64,000 bases of DNA from Paracoccus sp. TOH (GCF_030388245.1 NZ_CP098360.1:1882501-1946500); one strand, 5' to 3'; shown: positions 29,252-38,646, numbered from the stretch's first letter. Notes: generated by a model from the sequence alone, not told the origin. Translations and numbers: made by a program.

Positions 29252-30411
29252 CAGGCAATCTCCATCAGTTGACGCCCGATCAACATGCGGCGGATTTCCG
29301 AAGTTCCGGCGCCGATCTCCATCAGCTTGGCGTCGCGGAACAGTCGGCTGACCGCCGAATCGTTCAGGAAGCCCGCGCCGCCCAGCGCCTGCACGGCCTG
29401 ATGCGCCTGCACCATGGCCTGTTCGCTGGCGTAAAGCACCGCGCCGGCCGCATCCTGCCGCGTGACCTTGCCGGCATCGCAGGCTTTCGCCACCTCGTAG
29501 ACATAGGCCCGCGCCGTGTTCAGCGCGACATACATGTCGGCGATCTTGCCCTGCATCAGCTGGAACGAACCGATGGGCTGGCCGAACTGCTTGCGTTCCT
29601 TGACATAGGGCATCACCTCGTCGAGGCAGGCGGCCATGATGCCGGTGCCGATCCCCGACAGCACCAGCCGCTCGTAATCAAGGCCGGACATCAGCACCCG
29701 CACGCCCTTGCCCTCGGCGCCCAGCACGTTCTCGAAGGGCACCTCGCAATCCTGGAAGATCAGCTCGCCGGTGTTCGAGCCGCGCATGCCCAGCTTGTCG
29801 AAATGCGGGCTGGTCGAGAAGCCCTTCATGCCGCGCTCGACGATGAAGGCGGTGATGCCTTTCGAGCCCGCCTCGGGATCGGTCTTGGCATAGACCACCA
29901 GCACATGCGCGTCCGGCGCGTTGGTGATCCAGTATTTGTTGCCGTTCAGCACATAGCGGTCATTCTTCTTTTCGGCGCGCAGCTTCATGCCGACCACGTC
30001 GCTGCCCGCCCCTTCCTCGGACATGGCCAGCGCGCCGACCGCCTTGCCGCTGCACAGGTCGGGCAGGTATTTCGCCCGCTGCTCGTCGCTGCCGTTCAGC
30101 TTGATCTGGTTCACGCAAAGGTTGGAATGCGCGCCATAGGACAGGCTGACCGAGGCCGAGGCGCGGGCGATCTCCTCGGTGGCGATGACATGCGCCAGAT
30201 AGCCCATGCCGCTGCCGCCGAACTGCTCGGGCACGGTGATGCCCAGAAGGCCCAGATCGCCCATCTCGCGCCACAGTTCGTTCGGGAAGGCGTTGCTGCG
30301 GTCCACCTCGGCCGCGATGGGCTTCACCCGCTCCTGCGCCCAGCGATGGACGGTGTCGCGCAGCGCGTTCACGTCCTCGCCCAGATCGAACTGCATTCCC
30401 GTGGTGAACAT
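29251..30411 (-). CDS. liuA: Isovaleryl-CoA dehydrogenase
   Basis: A 386-residue flavoprotein that oxidises isovaleryl-CoA to 3-methylcrotonyl-CoA, the first committed step of leucine degradation. Acyl-CoA dehydrogenase signatures are present ([36 protein letters not shown]). The catalytic Glu lies in [11 protein letters not shown], the position used by isovaleryl-CoA dehydrogenases rather than near the C-terminus. A TGAAC-N4-GTTCA operator lies just upstream. Confidence 0.95.
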   Translation of the reverse strand: MFTTGMQFDLGEDVNALRDTVHRWAQERVKPIAAEVDRSNAFPNELWREMGDLGLLGITVPEQFGGSGMGYLAHVIATEEIARASASVSLSYGAHSNLCVNQIKLNGSDEQRAKYLPDLCSGKAVGALAMSEEGAGSDVVGMKLRAEKKNDRYVLNGNKYWITNAPDAHVLVVYAKTDPEAGSKGITAFIVERGMKGFSTSPHFDKLGMRGSNTGELIFQDCEVPFENVLGAEGKGVRVLMSGLDYERLVLSGIGTGIMAACLDEVMPYVKERKQFGQPIGSFQLMQGKIADMYVALNTARAYVYEVAKACDAGKVTRQDAAGAVLYASEQAMVQAHQAVQALGGAGFLNDSAVSRLFRDAKLMEIGAGTSEIRRMLIGRQLMEIA

Positions 30412-30431
30412 CGGCCATCTCCTCCGTTTAT

Positions 30432-30484
30432 TGAACGAGTGTTCATTTAATTGGTTTATGCCGCCAGGTCGGGGCCTGCGTCAA
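30432..30484 (-). promoter_or_regulatory. Promoter and palindromic operator of the ivd transcription unit
   Basis: On the minus strand TTGACG (30484-30479) and CATAAA (30460-30455) are 18 bases apart. Immediately downstream lies TGAAC-ACTC-GTTCA (30445-30432), a perfect 5-base palindrome with 4-base spacer, at the expected transcription start. TetR-type regulators of acyl-CoA pathways commonly bind such sites. The GGAGGAG ribosome site follows. No regulator gene is adjacent. Confidence 0.5.
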
Positions 30485-30587
30485 GCCTGTTCTCGGCGGC
30501 TCGGGGCGATCCTGCGCCCGTCGGGACCGCGTTGACAAGCCTGTGGCCACGCGCCATTCCTGCCGCGCCTAGCCGCAAGGATGCCCG

Positions 30588-31154
30588 ATGAGCCCGCTTC
30601 CCGATACCGCCGCGCGGCTGCTGATCCTGCGCCATGCGCCGCTGGCCCGGCCGGGGCTTGCGGGGCGCTGCGATGTCGAGGCGGATTGCAGCGACAGCGC
30701 GGCGCTCGACTGGGCGCGCGCGGCGCTGCATGGGGCCGCGAGGTATTGGGCCAGCCCCGCCCTGCGCTGCCGCCAGACCTGCGCGGCCTTGGGGCTGACC
30801 CCGGAATGGCACGCCGATCTGTGGGAGCAGGATTTCGGTGCCTGGGAAGAACCCGGCGCGATTATCCCCGACCTCGGCCCGCTGCCGCCCGAGCAGCTGG
30901 CGCGCCAGCGCCCGCCGGGGGGCGAAAGCTTTCTCGACATGGCGGCGCGGGTGCAGCCGCTTTTCGACCGGGCGTGCGGCCCGGTGGCCGTCGTCGCCCA
31001 TGCCGGCACGGTGCGCGCCGCGCTGGCGCTGGCGGTCGGCCCGGCGGCGCTGGCCTTTTCGGTGGCGCCGCTGTCGCTGACCATCCTGTCGCGCAGCCCC
31101 GCCGGCTGGGCCGTCGAGGCCGTCAACCGGGTCGCGCCCCAGGTCGGGCCATGA
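30588..31154 (+). CDS. Histidine phosphatase, CobC-like (alpha-ribazole phosphatase candidate)
   Basis: A 188-residue histidine phosphatase with the catalytic LRH motif (R15-H16), the second arginine in the WASPALRCRQTC segment, the Glu of LWEQDFGAWEEP and the second catalytic His in VVAHAGTVRAAL. Its stop overlaps the start of cobD, which supports a cobalamin role as CobC. Sequence alone does not separate CobC from other phosphoglycerate-mutase-like phosphatases. Confidence 0.82.
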   Translation: MSPLPDTAARLLILRHAPLARPGLAGRCDVEADCSDSAALDWARAALHGAARYWASPALRCRQTCAALGLTPEWHADLWEQDFGAWEEPGAIIPDLGPLPPEQLARQRPPGGESFLDMAARVQPLFDRACGPVAVVAHAGTVRAALALAVGPAALAFSVAPLSLTILSRSPAGWAVEAVNRVAPQVGP

Positions 31155-32092
31155 TCCTGTCGCAAGAGACGCTGACCATTGCGCTGGTGGCGCTGCTGGC
31201 CGATGCGCTGATCGGCTGGCCCGAGGCGTTTTATCGCCGCGTTTCGCATCCGGTGGTCTGGATCGGCCGGCTGATCTCGGCGCTGGACGCAGGCTGGAAC
31301 CGGGGCGGGAATCGCATCGCCCGCGGCGCGGTGGCGGTGGCGGTGACGGTCGGCGCGGCGCTGCTTCCGGCGCTGCTGCTGACCTGGGCGCTCATGCCGC
31401 TGCCCTTCGGCCCCGTCCTGCTGGGCCTGCTGGCCTGGCCGCTGGTCGCCACCCGCTCGCTGCACGACCATGTCGCCGCGGTGGCGCGCCCCTTGGCCGC
31501 GGGGAATGTTCCGGCGGCGAAAGCGGCCGTGGCGATGATCGTCGGCCGCGACCTGGACGACCGGCCCGAACCCATCGCCCGCGCCGCGCTGGAAAGCCTG
31601 GCCGAGAACACCTCGGACGGCGTCGTCGCCCCCATCCTGTGGGCGGCGGTCGCCGGGTTGCCGGGCATCGCCGCCTACAAGGCCGTCAACACGCTCGATT
31701 CGATGATCGGCCACATGAGCCCGCGCCATGCGCTGTTCGGCCGGGTGGCGGCACGGCTGGACGATCTGGTGAACCTGCCGGCTTCGCGGCTGACGGCGCT
31801 GCTGTTTCTGCTGGCCGCGGCCCCGGCGGGGGGACGTGCCGCAGGGGTGATCCGGCGCGACGCCCGCCGCCACCGCTCGCCCAATGCCGGCTGGCCCGAA
31901 GCGGCCATGGCCGGCGCGCTGGACGTGCGCCTGTCCGGCTCGCGCCGCTATCACGGCATCGAGACGCCCGAGCCATGGCTGAACGGGAATGCCCGCGATC
32001 CGCAGCCCCGCGACCTGTTGGCCGGGCTGCGGCTTTATCGCCGCGCCATGGCGCTGCTGGGCCTGGGTCTTGCGGCGCTGCTGCTGGCCTAG
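31151..32092 (+). CDS. cobD: Adenosylcobinamide-phosphate synthase CobD/CbiB
   Basis: This 313-residue membrane protein attaches the aminopropanol arm to cobyric acid in cobalamin synthesis. The CbiB pattern is clear: LLADALIGWPEAFYRRVSHPV, IGRLISALD, ARAALESLAENTSDGVVAP, AYKAVNTLDSMIG and the RDARRHRSPNAGWPEAAMAG stretch near the C-terminus. ATGA overlap couples it to the phosphatase. No cobalamin riboswitch is visible upstream. Its stop shares CTAG with the convergent hemC stop. Confidence 0.95.
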   Translation: MILSQETLTIALVALLADALIGWPEAFYRRVSHPVVWIGRLISALDAGWNRGGNRIARGAVAVAVTVGAALLPALLLTWALMPLPFGPVLLGLLAWPLVATRSLHDHVAAVARPLAAGNVPAAKAAVAMIVGRDLDDRPEPIARAALESLAENTSDGVVAPILWAAVAGLPGIAAYKAVNTLDSMIGHMSPRHALFGRVAARLDDLVNLPASRLTALLFLLAAAPAGGRAAGVIRRDARRHRSPNAGWPEAAMAGALDVRLSGSRRYHGIETPEPWLNGNARDPQPRDLLAGLRLYRRAMALLGLGLAALLLA

Positions 32093-33030
32093 GACCAGTC
32101 GAAGAAATCGGCGGGCGCCCGGCGGCGCAATTCCTCGGCCAGGTCGGTGCCCATGGCGGCGCCGTCCGAGGCCGGTCCGGCGCGTTCACCCGCGATCACC
32201 TCGCTGCCGTCGGGGCGCAGGATCTCGCCGCGCAGCCGCAGCCGGTCTCCCTGCAGTTCCGCCAGCCCGGCGATGGGCGTCTGGCAGGAGCCGTCGAGCC
32301 GGGCGAGGAAGGCGCGCTCGGCCGTCACCCGCAGCGCGCTGTCCCGGTCCGAGATCGCCGCCAGCAGCGCGGCGATGCGCGAATCATCGGCGCGCCGCTC
32401 GACCCCGATGCAGCCCTGCGCCACCGCGGGCAGCATTTCCTCGGGATCGACCGCGCCGCGCGCCACATGCAGCATCCCCAGCCGCGTCAGCCCCGCCATG
32501 GCCAGGAACGTCGCCACCGCGACCCCATCCTCCAGTTTTTTCAACCGGGTCTGGACGTTTCCCCGAAACTCCACGAGCTTCAGATCCGGCCGCCGCGCGG
32601 CCAGCTGCGCCCGCCGCCGCAGGCTCGAGGAACCGACGATAGCGCCTTGCGGCAGCTCGGAAATCGCCGCGAATTGCGCGCTGACGAAAGCGTCGCGCAC
32701 ATCCTCACGCGGCAGGTAGCAGTCGATCAGCAGCCCCTCGGGCTGGATCGTCGGCATGTCCTTCATCGAATGCACGGCGATGTCGATGTCCTGCGCCAGC
32801 AGCGCGTCCTCGATCTCGCGGGTGAACAGGCCCTTGCCGCCGATCTCCTTCAGCGGCCGGTCCAGCACCCGGTCGCCGGTGGTCTTGATCACCACGATCT
32901 GGAAGGTCTCGGCGGCAAGGCCATGCGCGGCCATCAGCCGGTCGCGGGTCTCGTGCGCCTGCGCCAGCGCCAGGGCCGAGCCACGGGTGCCGATGCGGAT
33001 GGGGTTCTGGGGGTCGGGCATCTGGGTCAT
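32089..33030 (-). CDS. hemC: Hydroxymethylbilane synthase (porphobilinogen deaminase)
   Basis: A 313-residue enzyme that polymerises four porphobilinogens into hydroxymethylbilane. The N-terminal IRIGTRGSALALAQA, the arginine-rich GSSSLRRRAQL and the dipyrromethane-binding Cys (C249 in DGSCQTP) are present. It is divergent from hemE with 76 bases between starts, a compact arrangement for two successive steps of haem synthesis. Confidence 0.97.
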   Translation of the reverse strand: MTQMPDPQNPIRIGTRGSALALAQAHETRDRLMAAHGLAAETFQIVVIKTTGDRVLDRPLKEIGGKGLFTREIEDALLAQDIDIAVHSMKDMPTIQPEGLLIDCYLPREDVRDAFVSAQFAAISELPQGAIVGSSSLRRRAQLAARRPDLKLVEFRGNVQTRLKKLEDGVAVATFLAMAGLTRLGMLHVARGAVDPEEMLPAVAQGCIGVERRADDSRIAALLAAISDRDSALRVTAERAFLARLDGSCQTPIAGLAELQGDRLRLRGEILRPDGSEVIAGERAGPASDGAAMGTDLAEELRRRAPADFFDWS

Positions 33031-33106
33031 GGCAAAGGGCTTAGCGCCCCCCCTCGGCCTTGACAACGGGGCCGTGCGCGCCATGAAGGGCCGCAAGAGG
33101 TGAAGC

Positions 33107-34135
33107 ATGTCCGAAAAAACCATCCTGCGCGCGCTGAAGGGCGAGCGTCTGCCCGTCCCGCCCGTCTGGATGATGCGCCAGGCCGGCCGCTATCTGCCGG
33201 AATACCGCGCCACCCGCGCCCAGGCCGGCGACTTTTTGTCGCTGTGCTATACGCCGGACCTGGCGGCCGAGGTGACGCTGCAGCCGATCCGCCGCTATGG
33301 CTTCGACGCGGCGATTCTGTTCGCCGACATCCTGCTGCTGCCCCAGGCGCTGGGGCTGGATCTGTGGTTCGTCACCGGCGAGGGGCCGCGGCTTTCGACC
33401 GTCACTTCCGCCGCCGAGGTCGCGGCGCTGAAACCGGCGGCCGCCATCCATGACACGCTGGCACCGGTCTATGAAACCGTCCGTATCCTGGCGCGCGAAC
33501 TGCCGGGGGAAACCACGCTGATCGGCTTTGCCGGCGCGCCCTGGACCGTCGCCACCTACATGGTCGCCGGCCGCGGCACCCCCGACCAGGCCCCGGCGCA
33601 TGGTTTCATGGCCGAGGATCGCGCCGCATTCGCCGCGCTGATCGACCGCATCACCGAGGCGACCATCGACTATCTCTCGGCCCAGGTCGAGGCCGGGGCC
33701 GAGGTGGTGAAGCTGTTCGACAGCTGGGCCGGCTCGCTCAAGGGCCGGGATTTCGACGATTTCGCCGTCGAGCCCGCGCGCCGGATCATCGCGGCGCTCA
33801 AGGCCCGCCACCCCGGCATCCCGGTGATCGCCTTCCCGCGCGAGGCGGGGCCGCGCTATGCCGGCTTCGCCCGCGCCACCGGTGCCGATTGCGTGGCGCT
33901 GGACAATTCCGTCAGCGCCGATTGGGCGGCGGCCGAGGTGCAGAAGGACGGCTGCGTGCAGGGCAATCTCGACCCGCGCCTGCTGGTCAGCGGCGGCCCG
34001 GCGCTGGAGACCGAGGCCCGGCGCATCGTCCGCGCCTTCTCGCAGGGGCCGCATATCTTCAACCTCGGCCATGGCATCACCCCCGAAGCCGATCCCGAGA
34101 ACGTCACGCGGATGCTGGCCGCGATCCGCGGCTGA
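33107..34135 (+). CDS. hemE: Uroporphyrinogen decarboxylase
   Basis: A 342-residue enzyme that decarboxylates uroporphyrinogen III to coproporphyrinogen III. The signature [17 protein letters not shown] lies near the N-terminus, and the second signature [13 protein letters not shown] is in the middle. AGAGG precedes the ATG. The following transporter gene starts 10 bases after its stop and may be co-transcribed. Confidence 0.97.
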   Translation: MSEKTILRALKGERLPVPPVWMMRQAGRYLPEYRATRAQAGDFLSLCYTPDLAAEVTLQPIRRYGFDAAILFADILLLPQALGLDLWFVTGEGPRLSTVTSAAEVAALKPAAAIHDTLAPVYETVRILARELPGETTLIGFAGAPWTVATYMVAGRGTPDQAPAHGFMAEDRAAFAALIDRITEATIDYLSAQVEAGAEVVKLFDSWAGSLKGRDFDDFAVEPARRIIAALKARHPGIPVIAFPREAGPRYAGFARATGADCVALDNSVSADWAAAEVQKDGCVQGNLDPRLLVSGGPALETEARRIVRAFSQGPHIFNLGHGITPEADPENVTRMLAAIRG

Positions 34136-34145
34136 CGGACGGGCC

Positions 34146-35024
34146 TTGGGCTGGATCGTCGCCACGCTGATCGCCGCCGCGGCCCAGACCGGCCGCAATG
34201 CGGCGCAGCGGCGGCTGACCGCGGAACTGGGCACCATGGGCGCGACCGCCGTGCGTTTCCTGTTCGGCCTGCCCTTCGCGGCGCTGGTGCTGGCCGGGAT
34301 GGCGGCGCTGGTGCCGGTGCCCATGCCCGACGCCACGGTGCTGGCATGGGCGGCGCTGGGGGCGGCATCGCAGATCGCCGCCACCGCGCTGATGCTGCTG
34401 ACGATGGAGCGCCGCGGTTTCGGCGTCGCCACGGCGCTGATCAAGACCGAGCCGGTGACGCTGGCGCTGATCGGCACCCTGATCCTGGCCGAGCCGCTGG
34501 GCCCCGCCCGCATGGCGGCGATCGCCGCGGCGACGCTGGGCGTGCTGCTGATGTCGGGCGCGGACTGGCGGCACGGCGGCTGGCGCGCGGCGGGCCTGGG
34601 CATCGCGGCCGGGGCGCTGTTCGGCCTTTCGGCCATCGGCTTTCGCGGCGCGATCCTCGCCCTGCCCTTCGGCGCCGAGCCGGTCCGCGCCGCGACCATC
34701 CTCGTTCTCAGCCTCGCGCTGCAAAGCGCGATCATGCTGGCCTGGCTGGGCGCGCTCGACCGCCCGGCACTGACCGGAATCGCCCGGCATTGGCGCGGCT
34801 CGCTGGGCGCCGGGGCGCTTGGGGCGCTGGCCTCGCTGTTCTGGTTCCTGGGCTTCGCGCTGACCGCGGCGGCCAATGTCCGCACGCTGGCGCTGGTCGA
34901 GGTGGTGATGGCGCAGCTCGTCTCGGGCCGGGTGTTCCGCGAGGGCATCTGCCCGCGGCAACTGGCCGGCATGGCGCTGATCGTGCTGGGCGTCGCCGCG
35001 CTGATCGCGGTCAGTGCCCGGTGA
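34146..35024 (+). CDS. EamA/DMT-family transporter
   Basis: This 292-residue protein has ten predicted transmembrane segments in two EamA halves. The start is a TTG at 34146, because no ATG or GTG occurs before the first helix (GWIVATLIAAAAQTGRN); the ribosome site is weak, which fits low expression or coupling to hemE. Substrate unknown. Its end overlaps the convergent LysE-family gene by 14 bases. Confidence 0.83.
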   Translation: MGWIVATLIAAAAQTGRNAAQRRLTAELGTMGATAVRFLFGLPFAALVLAGMAALVPVPMPDATVLAWAALGAASQIAATALMLLTMERRGFGVATALIKTEPVTLALIGTLILAEPLGPARMAAIAAATLGVLLMSGADWRHGGWRAAGLGIAAGALFGLSAIGFRGAILALPFGAEPVRAATILVLSLALQSAIMLAWLGALDRPALTGIARHWRGSLGAGALGALASLFWFLGFALTAAANVRTLALVEVVMAQLVSGRVFREGICPRQLAGMALIVLGVAALIAVSAR

Positions 35025-35601
35025 CCACTGGCAGCATCGAACCGACCAGCAGCAGCGCCATCGCCCGGTTGAACAGCCGCAGCCGCGCCGGCTGGGACAG
35101 GACGCCGCGCAGTCCCTGCCCCATCGCCGCCCAAAGCGCGACCGAGGGCAGGTTCACCAGGGTGAAGACCAGCGCCACCACCAGCGTGCCGCCGACCCCG
35201 GCCGAATAGGCCGAAAGCGCCCCCAGCGCCATCATCCAGGCCTTGGGATTGACCCATTGAAAGGCGCAGGCGGCCAGAAAGCCCATCGGCCGCGCCGCCG
35301 CGCCCTCGGTCCCCGGCGCCGCGGCATGGGCGATCTTCCAGGCCAGCCACAGCACATAGGCCATACTGATCCATTTCAGCGCCTCGGCCAGACGCGGCGC
35401 GCTGGCGATCAGCCGGTCCACGCCCAGTCCCAGCAGCGCCACCATGGCGCCGAACCCCAGCGCCACGCCCAGAAGATGCGGAATGCTGCGACGGATGCCG
35501 AAATTCGCCCCCGAGGCCATCAGCATCAGGTTGTTGGGCCCCGGCGTGACCGAGGTGACGAAGGCGAAGGCGACAAGCGCCAAAAGGATCTGGTGCGACA
35601 T
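35011..35601 (-). CDS. LysE-family amino acid exporter
   Basis: A 196-residue protein with about six membrane helices and the LysE/RhtB N-terminal motif FVTSVTPGPNNLMLMASGANFG. The second-half motif AFQWVNPKAWMMALG is also present. It should export an amino acid or homoserine-like compound. It is divergent from an Lrp-type regulator, the usual partner of such exporters. Confidence 0.92.
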   Translation of the reverse strand: MSHQILLALVAFAFVTSVTPGPNNLMLMASGANFGIRRSIPHLLGVALGFGAMVALLGLGVDRLIASAPRLAEALKWISMAYVLWLAWKIAHAAAPGTEGAAARPMGFLAACAFQWVNPKAWMMALGALSAYSAGVGGTLVVALVFTLVNLPSVALWAAMGQGLRGVLSQPARLRLFNRAMALLLVGSMLPVVTGH

Positions 35602-35668
35602 TGCGGATTTCCCTGAAGATCCCGCAATGATATTGTGACTTTCATGCAATTTCTGGCCTGATTTGCAA
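35602..35668. promoter_or_regulatory. Shared promoter region of the LysE exporter and Lrp regulator
   Basis: A short AT-rich intergenic stretch between divergent starts. It contains repeated TTGC/GCAA half-sites (GCAATGATATTG, ATGCAAT) and the palindrome ATTTGCAAAT at 35661-35670 touching the Lrp start. These are plausible Lrp-type sites but not a consensus match. Confidence 0.35.
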
Positions 35669-36145
35669 ATGAACCTGATGCAAGGACAATCAGATTTCGA
35701 AATAGACCAAGTTTCCGCGCGGATCTTGCGTATCCTGGCGCGGAACGGCCGCATTCCGAATCAACAGCTCGCCGCCGAGGTCGGGCTGTCGCCTTCGGCT
35801 TGCCTGCGCCGGGTGCAGGATCTGGAACGCCGGGGCGCCATCCAGGGCTATCGCGCCGTCATCGCCCCCGCCGCCCGCGCGGCGGGCTTCACCGCCTATG
35901 TCACCGTGGGCCTCGCCCGCCATTCCAACGAGGCGCAGCAGGCCTTCGAGCGCGCCTGCCTGGCGGCGCCGCAGGTGCGGGAATGCCACAACATCACCGG
36001 CTCGATCGAATATCTGCTGCGGGTCGAGGTCCGCGACCTGGATGCCTATCGCCGCTTCCATACCGAGGTTCTGGGCGCCTTCCCGCAGATCGCCACCACC
36101 ACCACCCATGTCGTCATGGGCTCGCCCAAGGACGAGCGGGCCTGA
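35669..36145 (+). CDS. Lrp/AsnC-family transcriptional regulator
   Basis: This 158-residue regulator has an N-terminal helix-turn-helix (ILARNGRIPNQQLAAEVGLSPSACLRRVQDLE cut across residues 20-55) and a C-terminal RAM ligand-binding domain ending in TTTTHVVMG. It probably controls the divergent LysE exporter in response to an amino acid. The ATG at 35669 lacks a clear ribosome site; TTG at 35663 and ATG at 35678 are alternatives. A facing pair of repeats follows the stop. Confidence 0.9.
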   Translation: MNLMQGQSDFEIDQVSARILRILARNGRIPNQQLAAEVGLSPSACLRRVQDLERRGAIQGYRAVIAPAARAAGFTAYVTVGLARHSNEAQQAFERACLAAPQVRECHNITGSIEYLLRVEVRDLDAYRRFHTEVLGAFPQIATTTTHVVMGSPKDERA

Positions 36146-36162
36146 TTGCTTCAGCCTTGCAT

Positions 36163-36184
36163 GGGTATTTGGGCAACAGAGAAG
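36163..36184 (+). repeat. GGTATTT repeat copy, forward arm of a hairpin pair
   Basis: GGGTATTTGGGCAACAGAGAAG, 18 bases after the Lrp stop; preceded by CCTTGCAT. It can pair along most of its length with the reverse copy at 36202-36226, with a 17-base loop. Confidence 0.85.
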
Positions 36185-36201
36185 ACCAGGACGGGATGGG
36201 G

Positions 36202-36226
36202 CTTCTTCGTTGTCCAAATACCCAAA
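36202..36226 (-). repeat. GGTATTT repeat copy, reverse arm of a hairpin pair
   Basis: On the minus strand TTTGGGTATTTGGACAACGAAGAAG. It forms an imperfect stem of about 20 pairs with the forward copy, which could act as a terminator or 3' stabiliser for the Lrp transcript. Confidence 0.85.
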
Positions 36227-36286
36227 TCGCGGCGGCGGCGCCGGATCGGCCTTTCCGCCCCTCGCGTCGCGGGCTAACAAGGCCGC

Positions 36287-37828
36287 ATGACCCTGCCCGC
36301 CCTTTCCCCCGATCAGGCCGAAGCCTGGGACGCGCTTGCCGCCGTGCTGGAGGATTCCGGCATCGACCTGGTTTCGGAAGAGACCGCGCCGCCGAAACCC
36401 GGCAAGGGCCGGGTCATGGCGGTGATCGGCAAGGCCGGCTCGGGCAAGACCCTGCTGCTGGCGGAACTGACCAAGGCGCTGAAGGCGGCCGGGGTCGACA
36501 TCGTCTCGGGCGATTACGAGGGGCGCAAGCGCAAGGACCGCCGCACCGTCGCCATCCTGGCCCCCACCAACAAGGCGGCCTTTGTGCTGCGCATGCGCGG
36601 CGTGCCGGCGACCACGATCCACCGCATCCTCTATACGCCGGTCTATGACCCGGAATACGAGCGCATCGCCGACTGGCTGACCGGCGTCGGCGAGCGCCCT
36701 TCCGTCGAGGGGCTGATGGAGGGGCTGACCGAGGCGGCGCTGGACAGGGCGAAAGCCTTTTACGATCAGCACGCCTCGATCCCCGGCGCGCTGGCCGCCG
36801 CCGGGTTGCGCGGCTCGGATTTCATCCGCGGCTGGAAGCGGCGCGAGGACGGGCTGGACATCGGGCTGGTCGACGAGGCCTCGATGCTGGACCAGCGCCA
36901 GTTCGAGGATCTGCGCGAGATCTTCCCGGTGCTGATCCTGTTCGGCGACCCGGCGCAGCTGGCCCCGGTCGGGCAGTCGGGCGAGATGGTCTTCGACCGG
37001 CTGGCCGCCCCGCAGCGGCTGACGCTGAGCCGCATCCACCGGCAGGAGGGCGACAGCCCGATCCTCGACCTTGCCCATGCGCTGGCCGATCCGGCGCTGG
37101 AATTCGATGCCTTCGAGCGCATGATCCGCGACGCCGCCGCCCGCGACCCGCGGGTGATCTGGGCCGAGCGGGTGGAATCCGACCTGATGGCGCAAAGCCC
37201 GGTGCTGGTCTGGCGCAACATCACCCGCATCAAGCTGATCCAGGCCTTCCGGTCCGCCTATGGCGCGCCGGGTGATGCGCTGCTGCCGGGCGAGCCGCTG
37301 ATCTGCGACGGGCTGGAACTGCCCCTGAAGCACCGCAAGAAGCGCATCGACCTGGAGGCGCGCGGGCTGATCAAGGGCGCGCAGGTGGTCTATCTGGGCC
37401 CCGGCCGCAAGCCCGGCTTCTCGCGGCTGCATGTCGTGGGCGCCGAGGAGCCGCGGCTGTCCGCCGCCAGCATCGTCAAGATCGAGATTCCGGATGTCGA
37501 GGAGCCGTTCATCCCCTTTGCCGCGCGCATGGGTGCCACCTTCCTGCATGGTGCGGCGGTGACGATCCACAAGGCGCAGGGCAGCCAATGGCCCGACGTG
37601 CAGGTCTTCGGCCCCGATATCAGCGCCGCCGCCTGGTCGGGCCGCAGCGAAGCCGGCATCGCGCTGTGGAAGCGGCTGGCCTATGTCGCCATCACCCGCG
37701 CGCAGGAGCGGCTGCACTGGGTGGTGAAATCCCGCCTCGCCCGGCCCTCGGCGCCCTTGGGCATCGCGCATCTGGAAGCCCCCGCCGGCGTGCTGGAACT
37801 GGCGGCCGAGACCGAGACCGAAGCCTAG
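36287..37828 (+). CDS. RecD-like ATP-dependent DNA helicase (SF1)
   Basis: A 513-residue superfamily 1 helicase. Walker A GKAGSGKT is at 48-55, motif Ia APTNKAAFVL near 92, Walker B VDEASM at 195-200, motif III FGDPAQLAPVG shortly after, and the UvrD-like C-terminal motifs TIHKAQGSQWPDV and YVAITRAQERLHW. It resembles Dda/RecD2-type helicases without the RecBCD context. Role in repair or replication restart is inferred. Its stop shares CTAG with the convergent EcsC stop. Confidence 0.92.
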   Translation: MTLPALSPDQAEAWDALAAVLEDSGIDLVSEETAPPKPGKGRVMAVIGKAGSGKTLLLAELTKALKAAGVDIVSGDYEGRKRKDRRTVAILAPTNKAAFVLRMRGVPATTIHRILYTPVYDPEYERIADWLTGVGERPSVEGLMEGLTEAALDRAKAFYDQHASIPGALAAAGLRGSDFIRGWKRREDGLDIGLVDEASMLDQRQFEDLREIFPVLILFGDPAQLAPVGQSGEMVFDRLAAPQRLTLSRIHRQEGDSPILDLAHALADPALEFDAFERMIRDAAARDPRVIWAERVESDLMAQSPVLVWRNITRIKLIQAFRSAYGAPGDALLPGEPLICDGLELPLKHRKKRIDLEARGLIKGAQVVYLGPGRKPGFSRLHVVGAEEPRLSAASIVKIEIPDVEEPFIPFAARMGATFLHGAAVTIHKAQGSQWPDVQVFGPDISAAAWSGRSEAGIALWKRLAYVAITRAQERLHWVVKSRLARPSAPLGIAHLEAPAGVLELAAETETEA

Positions 37829-38646
37829 CGCCGGCGCGACAATTTGCGCGCCGCGGTGTTGGGGCGCAGCTGCACCATGCGCAGTTCCAGCGCCTCGGCC
37901 AGCGCCTCGCGCGGGATGCCGGTTTCCTGCGACAGCCGCAGCAGGCCGAAATGCACCCGCGCCAGTTCCTGATAGTAGCGGGTGAAGTGATAGTTGATCG
38001 TCGCCCCGGCGAAGGCGCCCAGCACCGGCACGGTCTGCGCCGCCAGCTTCTGCGCCAGCGAGGCCGACAGCCGCGGCGCCACCCGGCCGATCAGCGCCTG
38101 CACCGTATGGCCGGTGATGGTCATCCGCGCCGTCAGCAGGCCCAGATCCGTGCCGTCGTCATCCGAAAGCGGCCCGGCCGAGGCGAAGATATGCAGCGCC
38201 TCGTGCCGCGCCGCGTCCGAAGCCGGGTCGAAGCCGTGTTCCGAGGCGATGTCCATGATCGCCCGCAGCAGCAGCGTGACCGTCACCGGCAGTTCCAGCG
38301 CCGCCCCGCCGATCCCGGCCAGCCCGCCCACCGCGCCCGAGGTGGTCGAAAGCAGGCGGTTGAACAGGTCGCCGCGATCCCGCAGCATTCCGCGCGACCG
38401 CGAGGCCGCGTCGAAGGCGCGGTTCAGCGCCGCCAGCGTGATGCGGTCCATGCGCCCGCGCACCGATTGCGGCAGGCGCTCGATCAGCCCCTCGGCCTTG
38501 CCGCCGATCGCGGTCAGCAGTTCCATCGCCACCCCGCCCGCTTCGAGATAGCGCCGGGCAAGCCGGTCGATCTCGACATGGACGGTGGGGTCGGTGATCG
38601 GGGGCAGCACATCCTGCCGGAGAGGTATGGGGGTGTTCTCGGTCAT
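37825..38646 (-). CDS. EcsC-family protein
   Basis: A 273-residue protein matching the EcsC family: LARRYLEAGGVAMELL, a central hydrophobic glycine-rich segment (TTSGAVGGLAGIGGAALELPVTVTLLLRAI, residues about 120-150), FASAGPLSDDDGTD, and the C-terminal GATINYHFTRYYQELARVHF. EcsC was named from an ABC exporter operon, but no transporter is nearby. Function unknown; membrane association likely. Confidence 0.88.
   Translation of the reverse strand: MTENTPIPLRQDVLPPITDPTVHVEIDRLARRYLEAGGVAMELLTAIGGKAEGLIERLPQSVRGRMDRITLAALNRAFDAASRSRGMLRDRGDLFNRLLSTTSGAVGGLAGIGGAALELPVTVTLLLRAIMDIASEHGFDPASDAARHEALHIFASAGPLSDDDGTDLGLLTARMTITGHTVQALIGRVAPRLSASLAQKLAAQTVPVLGAFAGATINYHFTRYYQELARVHFGLLRLSQETGIPREALAEALELRMVQLRPNTAARKLSRRR

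Noticed and set aside
30412..30587. Cobalamin riboswitch before the cobC-like/cobD genes
   Set aside because: No B12-box-like conserved sequence and the space is too short.
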